This document shows, one piece after another, positions 57,862-64,000 of a stretch of DNA of 64,000 bases (within the stretch, counting starts at the first letter, position 1; each line of letters begins with the position of its first letter). Below the pieces are notes generated by a model. That model saw only the letters and a list, made by a program, of their open reading frames with translations, did no database searches and was not told the DNA's origin. Source of the stretch: Gliomastix tumulicola (Eukaryota > Ascomycota > Sordariomycetes > Hypocreales > Bionectriaceae); NCBI GenBank assembly GCA_001599755.1, contig BCHX01000004.1:1054001-1118000 (forward strand), read 5' to 3'. The position numbers and the translations under genes were made by a program.

Positions 57862-60624
57862 GCCCGCGCTTCTTTTCTTTTTCCCACCGGTCGTATCCCT
57901 CGGTTCTTAATCGTGTTAAGGTAGCGAGCTAACAACGTAGCACTCTGCTCTGGCTTATTCCCATCGGTATGATGAGCATGCCCATTAGCTCTGACGAAGA
58001 ATGAACATGGGAAATTCAAATCACGGAAGTTTCCATTGGGCGCGCGGCGCATGGTTTCTTTTTCGAAGAGGGAACCAACCCATGCCAAGTTTTTCTCGAA
58101 TAACGGGGCGGCGGTGGAAGGAGGGAGGACTTTTTTTGCTCTCCCATTCCTGTGTTGGTGCGGCTCCCATTGGCCGTGTGAGGTTACGGGAGGGGAGGGA
58201 GTGAGGGCTGGAAGACGCCCGCCCACGCGGTGCCGCAGACGTGCTTGCGTGGTGGTGTGAGGGGGGATGGGGTGATTGGTGTCATGCGAGGTATCACACA
58301 CACATTTCGCATTCTCCATCTCGATGAGCTGCAGCTTTTTTTTTTTTTCTTTCTTTCTTTTCTGCATTGCATGTGTCTGCATCAACAAGGTGCATTGGGT
58401 CGGTCTCCTCTTCCCCTTCTTCCGTGGTCCCTCCCTGGAGGGACAGGAAGAAAGCCTGACCTGACGATTTCCCTGCCCGTCCAATATCAAAAAAGCTCGT
58501 ATCAACCCATGGCCTCTCATCAAAGGTGCTCAGCGGCTGCCGTCTAGGCTAGCCCCCCCTCTTCTCTTCACTTCACTTCCCTTCCCTTCCCAGGGGGGAT
58601 CCCAAGCGGAAGCAAAAAGAAGCCAGACAGCAGGAAGATCGACGCCGTCTTACTACGACGGACATGGAACGAGGGGGCAGCGTTTTGCGGGAGGATTTGC
58701 AAACAGGTTTGAATGGGCTCGTGAGTGTCTGTAGGGGTGTCCCCTTGTTCGGGGCGGCGGAGGAGGGACAGGGCAAGGGAAGGGCAGGGCGGTATTACAG
58801 AATCTCCCCCCGCCCCCAGGCATGCGTAATGTCTGACTAACAGGGTTGACCCCCCAAAAAAACTGGCAAGTTCACGATGCATGCATGGGGCTGGGAAACC
58901 GGGAAAAGAGGGAAGAAGAAGAAGAAGAAGGGCGGTTGGGTATAGGTACCTTGGGGGGCGATGTGCCCTTCCCTTCCCCATGGAAGAAGGGGGGAGGACG
59001 ATTTTACCAAGATATTGCCTCTAGAGGAAAGTCGTGTGGCAAAGCGAAGCGCCGCCCTGGATGGTAAAGTATGCGCATTTACCCAACGTAGCAGTGAAGC
59101 CGCGCTGCGCTCCAAGAGGCACGGAGGAAACGGGCTGTATGTATGTCCCCGGCACAGCTGACGTTCGCGGAGCACGCTGAAAAGGAGAAGACGCCGCCGC
59201 CCCCAAAGGCCCCGAGATCGTCCACCAAGTCAGAAACGAGCGAGCGAATCGCCGTCTCTCGCTACGAGTGCGAGAGATACAAAAGATAAGTAGGTACATT
59301 GCGCAAACCACCGAAAGCCGGCCATGCTGACAAGCCCACGCCCCGTAGTGTCGTAGGTACATGGATTTGCTCTCCTCAGCTGGCAATGAAATCATCATCG
59401 TGACCCTGGGTACAGAAAAGAAATAAAACCCATGCCAGTAGGTAGCTTCAGCCAAGGACCCGTCGTCTGCGGGTGGAGCCCGCCCATTGACGAAACAACG
59501 CTTAGCAGGCATCTACAATGCGTTTCAACACGGTTAGGGGAGTCCAGGGAGTGCTAGCTGTTAGCTACTAGGTCGGGGAGGGGTTTTGGGGGGAGGAGAG
59601 CCCTTGTCAGACGGATTCGCAAGATACTCAGCACTTTCTTCGCTGGCCGCGCGATCCACCGCGCTAACCCGGGGCGAATCGCTCTTGCGAGTGTCCGAGG
59701 CGGGCAAGCTGGTGCGCCCGATGATCGCGAACGACCAGTAAGAGCTAGCGAGTGCGAGACGATCTATCTCAGGTATTGGCCAGGCCACCCCTTCAATGGG
59801 GTAAGATTACCGCCGACTTTGTTGAGGGGNGGGGGGAGGGGGCGTGCGTGTGATGTGGTATTGGACGTTGCATTGTGGCGGCGTTGATGGGAAATGTCCA
59901 GTCACGTGCGACAAAACGGCGCTCGGAAAGAATACCGGAAAGATACCTTGCCTGGGCAGGCGCGGCCGCGGGTCCCCTCTTTTTGGTGACTTTCCAGGTA
60001 GCCCTACGGGGCTGGATTGGTGGGCGGGAGCGCATTCTGTGGCTTGAGTCAACGTTATACAGAGACCCACCCACCTTCCTAAACGGTGGTGTGGCTGATG
60101 ACGCACGCCGTGGGCAGGAAACAGGGTTGGTTGAGGCGGGGTCCCGAGGTACATGGGGGGAAAAATACTGTGGCGGTGCGCGCGGATGGAGGGGCAAAAA
60201 AAACAAGCAGTGTGCATCACATCGATGATTTTTTTTTTGAAAAGCAGCCATCTTTACGGGATGCAACTTCGGCAACGGGCAGTTGAGTCACCGATCGACA
60301 TTCATCCTCGGCACTGACGCGGTCGTTTTCGTATACAAAGTCGCGTCTTTTCGCCACTGGCCTCGTGTCCCAGGCTTGGTCTTGCAGGACACCGCTCGGA
60401 TCCGATCTCTCTGACGACACACCTCTCTCTCTCTCTCGCAATCCGATCGTAGATACATCGCCTAACACCGAGTTGGGCGCTCGCAAACCGCCCGTCCAAC
60501 GTCAGCAAACGTGGCCGCGTCCGGGGATCTAGAAAAGTCCGAGGAGAGGCTGCGCGTGTGGGAGAACTTCGGGTACCAGTTTGAGGTCGGCGAGCTCGAG
60601 AATCTCAAGAGGAGCATCGTAGAG
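56841..60624. other. 3.8-kb spacer, no gene supported
   Basis: It contains the 3' flank of the C2H2 gene, AG repeats (57823-57857), a T11 plus TTTC run (near 58337-58362), a GAA run (near 58915-58930) and a single N in a G run at 59830. The frame 57609-58523 (-) is repeat-driven. A short frame at 59561-59788 (-) looks somewhat protein-like but has no ATG and no family (see findings). The last 200 bases are the leader of the Yvh1-like gene. Confidence 0.55.
57823..57857. repeat. GA microsatellite
   Basis: About seventeen AG units (with one irregular AAGAG at the left), in gene-free DNA. Confidence 0.85.
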
Positions 60625-61966
60625 ATGGCGTTCAGCAGGGTCGACGGGGAGGACAACCTCTACGTTGGAGGGTGAGTTGCATCCCCTTCAATCCAGGGCT
60701 TGTTTGTTAGAGGCCCTCCTACCCTTGTTGAGGAGCGAGAGGGGCCTTTGCAGGACGCCCTGAGGTCGTTGCGTGATGCTGAAGAGGGGCATTGACGGCT
60801 GACGACATCTATGCAAAAGCTTATGGGCTCTGCGACGGTCAGACTCACTAGATGAGCGCAAGATTAGTCATGTCCTTTCCATGGTAGGGTTCAACATCAA
60901 GGATATGAAGAACTTTAAGGACGAGCCGTGGTCGTCTTACGGGAGCGCATACGAGCACCTCGTCATCGACGTCGAGGACACGGATGACACAAATCTACTG
61001 ATAGAGCTACCGCGGGCGGTACGCTTCGTTCGCGATGGCTTAGACGCAAGCAAGAGCAAGGCTCCCCCTCCGGAGGGTGAGAAAGGCCCGTCTACGGCCG
61101 AGGATAAACTTGGATTTGGCGTCCACGGGCTGAGTCTTGGACCGGCACGTCGGGGCGGGGTCTTTGTGCACTGTGCCGTTGGCAAGTCCCGGTCCGTGTC
61201 CGTGGTGATAGCGTACCTTCTCTACCGGCATCCCGCACTCTTTGACCCGGCACATGCAGCCGACGTACCGTCAACAGCACAATCACGTCGCGACTCGGCA
61301 AGTCAGGCAGTCAAGGCCGCGCTCAGCCATGTGCAACGTACGCGGCCCATGGCCGATCCCAACGACGGCTTCATTGAACAGCTAGAGCTCTGGTGGGAGA
61401 TGGGCTGCCCCGTGGACAAGAACATCGAAGAGGAGCCTGTCTACCAACGATGGGCCTACAAGAGAGAGGTGGAGGCTGACCTCGCCATTGGCCAAGCACC
61501 ATCCCGTCTACGCTTCGAGGACGAGGCAAGCACCGGGGATTCCCCCGAGGGCCCCGGCGGCCGCAGCCTGCGCTGCAAGAAGTGCCGGCGCACCCTCGTC
61601 ACATCCCGCTACATCGCCGATCACACGCCCAGCAGCAGCGGCGGCGGCAGCAGCAGCGGCAGCAGCACGTGCCAGCACTTCTTCATCGAGCCGCTGAGCT
61701 GGATGCGCGGCGAGCTCGAGAAGGGCGAGCTCAGCGGGCGCCTGACGTGCCCCAACGAGCGGTGTGGCGCGGGCGTGGGCCGGTACGACTGGAAGGGGTT
61801 CAAGTGCTCGTGCGACGGCTGGGTGACGCCGGCCTTCTCGCTGCAGAAGGCGCGCGTCGACGACGTCGCGACGGCGCCGCTCAACCCCAGGCTGGCGGCG
61901 TCCGACCAGAGGAGCATGGGCATCAGGTTCCCGCCAGGTGCCAGGGGCACCGGGGGAAACCTGTGA
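60625..61966 (+). CDS. Dual-specificity phosphatase, Yvh1/DUSP12 family
   Basis: Predicted join(60625..60671,60820..61966), 397 residues. Exon 1 encodes MAFSRVDGEDNLYVGG, matching the usual family start; exon 2 resumes LWALRRSD and HVLSMVGFNI. The active site is HCAVGKSR (H133, C134, R140), the HCx5R signature. The C-terminus carries the Yvh1 zinc-binding domain: CKKCRR, then CQHFFIEPLSWMRGELE, CPNERCGA and CSCDGWVTPAFSLQ, which supplies the cysteines expected for zinc. Yvh1 releases Mrt4 from pre-60S ribosomes, mainly through the zinc domain, and has phosphatase activity. Two low-complexity inserts (about 95-120 and a Ser/Gly run near 285-295) enlarge it. The intron (148 bases) has GTGAGT and a weak GCAAAAG acceptor. 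The frame stays open 48 codons upstream of the ATG without another ATG. Confidence 0.92.
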
Positions 61967-62612
61967 GGGCCTCCGAGATGGCCTCTTCTCCACTCACCGC
62001 CGGCAGGGGGGTTGGTTGGGAGTCTTCTCTTCTCACGATCGAGGCATGCATACGAGTAGTGCGCTTTCTGCATCGTTCCGATATACGCGTTTACGAGTAG
62101 TACATCATGATGTGTACCATGCTCTAGAGAGTTGGGAGGTGCGTTCGAGACTCGGTACGCTCCCAGTCCACAGGTCACTCTAAAGTAGACCCCTACAGCA
62201 ATAATTACGGATTTCTCATCATAGGTTGGCACGGTCCCACTGAGGCGTTCTGGCGTGCATTCAGCTCGTCTTGGCCCCATGTGAATAGTGACAATTTGCG
62301 GTGAACGGGTCGGGCGTACAAGGCCTAATCACCGTCGGCTCTCCATGTTTTCAACTTCTTTCACCCTCCGCCCTGTCCCTGGTAGCGTAGCGCAGCCTAC
62401 CTAGCCTAGCGTTATTAGATTTTCTCACCTGTTCTGTCATTTCCCCTTCGTACCCTTCAGCCTCGTGCGGCTGAAGACGAGTTTCCATTTCGAGGGGATT
62501 GCTTTTAGAGTCCTGGACAAGGTCGGACGGTGGGAGCGGTATGGCGTCTTCAGAGGGAGCGCTAAAAACGCCAACGTGGCTTGACAAGTGCGCTTTTTCC
62601 TGCATGGCATTA

Positions 62613-62676
<64 letters not shown>

Positions 62677-64000
62677 TCGTCTTTGATGACAAGTCAATTC
62701 TGGCCCGGACCTTACCCAGGAGGGCAAGGACAGCGGAATGAACGATGGTCTGGGGGAGCGGCCTGCATCCCGCCTATGCCATGCACAGACTTGAAAAAAA
62801 CCAAAGAAAAAAAAAGGGCACCGGAGTAATTTAGCCCTCCGGACGGAGTAACTAATGCGTACGTTTCGACGAATGCTTCAACCTTGCCCCGGAGCTTATT
62901 ATGCGCGCTACGGGAAGGACAGACTCATGCCCCGTTTGTAAGGCTGATTGCGGTGGTGCTGTCAAGCTACGAAACGGTTCCAATCCTCCTTCAGCCTTTT
63001 TCCGAAACGTCAAGAAACGGAGGGAATTTGGCCATGGAGAAAGGAAAGCAATACCTGCAGTCGACGTCTCTTGCTTGGTAGTAGACAAGAACTTGATGCT
63101 CAATCGGAAGCAAGTCTCTCGGCGACATGTGCGTGAACAAAAACGTTTGTCCCGTCCTCCGTCAAGACACGGCGCAATCTACCGAGAAAAGTCGCCGGGC
63201 TCGCCGATCACCTCCGGAGTTTGGACGCATGCAAAACCGGTTCCCCGGGGGGGAGGGGTGTGTATTTTTTTCTTACCGGGAAACGCGACGAATTGAAAAT
63301 GATATTATCTACACCGCCAGATCCCAGATGCCGCATTGGCAAGAGCCTCATTCCAAACCCCCCCTTGCTCGTGGGATTTAGAGGGCATGCAGGAACGCAA
63401 AGAAGAAGCAAATAATTCTGTTGCCTAGGGGGAGGGGAAAGAGGGGGTGAGGTTGAAGCTATCTGGTTTCACAGCAGCCTTTTTGGGGGCCCTTGTCTTT
63501 TTTCCGATTTTTTTTATGCCTTCCTTCGTCGGGGTGCCCGAAGAAGCAGTAGAGGGGAGGGGGGGGACGATATCGTGATGCAGAGTGGAAAGAGGAATGA
63601 AGAACGAAGCAAGAGAAGAAATACGTCTGCCTAGATACAACTCTGCAACAGAGACATGTAAAGCATGGCCAGTGCTGGGTGTCATCCCCTTGATCTTGAC
63701 AAATGCTGATCGTGAGATGGCAGGTTTGTTAGACCGGGGAGGACCCTGTAAGCTCATCGACATAGATGTCGTAATATTATCCGCACACGTTTCGGTTGAT
63801 CTCGAGAATCGTCAGCAAGCAAGGGGGGGCGGCTGCTTAGCTTCCACGGCATTTCGTCAGATGATACCATATTACAGCTACTCTATAACGGAGACCAGAT
63901 AGGAAAACAGTTACATCCATGTCCTCAAATCCGGGACAACATCCTCGCCATCGACCGTCCGAGCCGTGGCTGATCGCCCGTACAAACGGCACGGAGCTAC
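61967..64000. other. Right-edge spacer, no gene supported
   Basis: It holds the 3' flank of the Yvh1-like gene, the CA repeat at 62614-62674, and several G and T runs. Frames here are short and repeat-driven or lack motifs. A gene beginning beyond the window cannot be judged. Confidence 0.55.
62614..62674. repeat. CA/TG microsatellite, about 30 units
   Basis: An uninterrupted CA run of 61 bases about 0.65 kb downstream of the Yvh1-like stop codon. Such alternating purine-pyrimidine runs can adopt Z-DNA and are usually highly length-variable between strains. Confidence 0.95.

Noticed and set aside
57609..58523. 304-codon minus-strand frame
   Set aside because: Driven by the GA/CT microsatellite and T runs (Lys and Ser-Leu repeats); no domain.
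59630..59700. tRNA-like GTTAGCGCGGTGGATCGCGC on the minus strand
   Set aside because: Resembles a D-arm, but I find no matching acceptor stem, anticodon arm or T-arm (GGTTCRANNCC) at the right spacing.

Overview
The window reads as nuclear DNA from a filamentous ascomycete (Pezizomycotina, most likely Sordariomycetes; the exact taxon is inference). The grounds are short introns with GTGAGT/GTAAGT-type donors and CTAAC/TACTAAC branch points, roughly 1-16 kb spacers, monocistronic genes on both strands, and fungal-specific families. I support ten protein-coding genes. I rebuilt exons by hand from splice signals, reading frame and family resemblance, so exon edges are predictions.

Left part (0.7-14.3 kb) is mostly conserved cell machinery: an extended SDR reductase (+), the TOG-domain microtubule protein of the XMAP215/Stu2/Alp14 family (-), the G-patch spliceosome-disassembly factor of the TFIP11/Ntr1 family (+), and a SAPS-domain regulatory subunit of Sit4/PP6-type phosphatase (+).

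Middle part (17.8-38.8 kb) holds a 2,939-residue NRPS-like protein (+), an OPT-family peptide transporter (-), a classical SDR (-) and, divergent from the latter, a fungal transcription-factor-domain protein with an AT-hook but no zinc cluster (+). Superficially this looks like a small biosynthetic cluster. However, the NRPS-like protein has lost the phosphopantetheine serine in all three carrier-like domains, the catalytic histidines in both condensation domains and the core residues of its adenylation domain, while keeping a long clean reading frame and an intact epimerisation-type HHxxxD motif. It looks like a maintained non-catalytic pseudo-synthetase, and it is the most interesting object here.

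Right part (38.8-64 kb) starts with about 16 kb in which I see no gene. It is full of microsatellites and very long C/G homopolymers, and has one 100-N assembly gap flanked by two copies of the same locus. Then come a C2H2 zinc-finger regulator (+) and the Yvh1/DUSP12 dual-specificity phosphatase (+), followed by about 2 kb of spacer with a long CA repeat. I saw no transposon, CRISPR array, rRNA or convincing tRNA.
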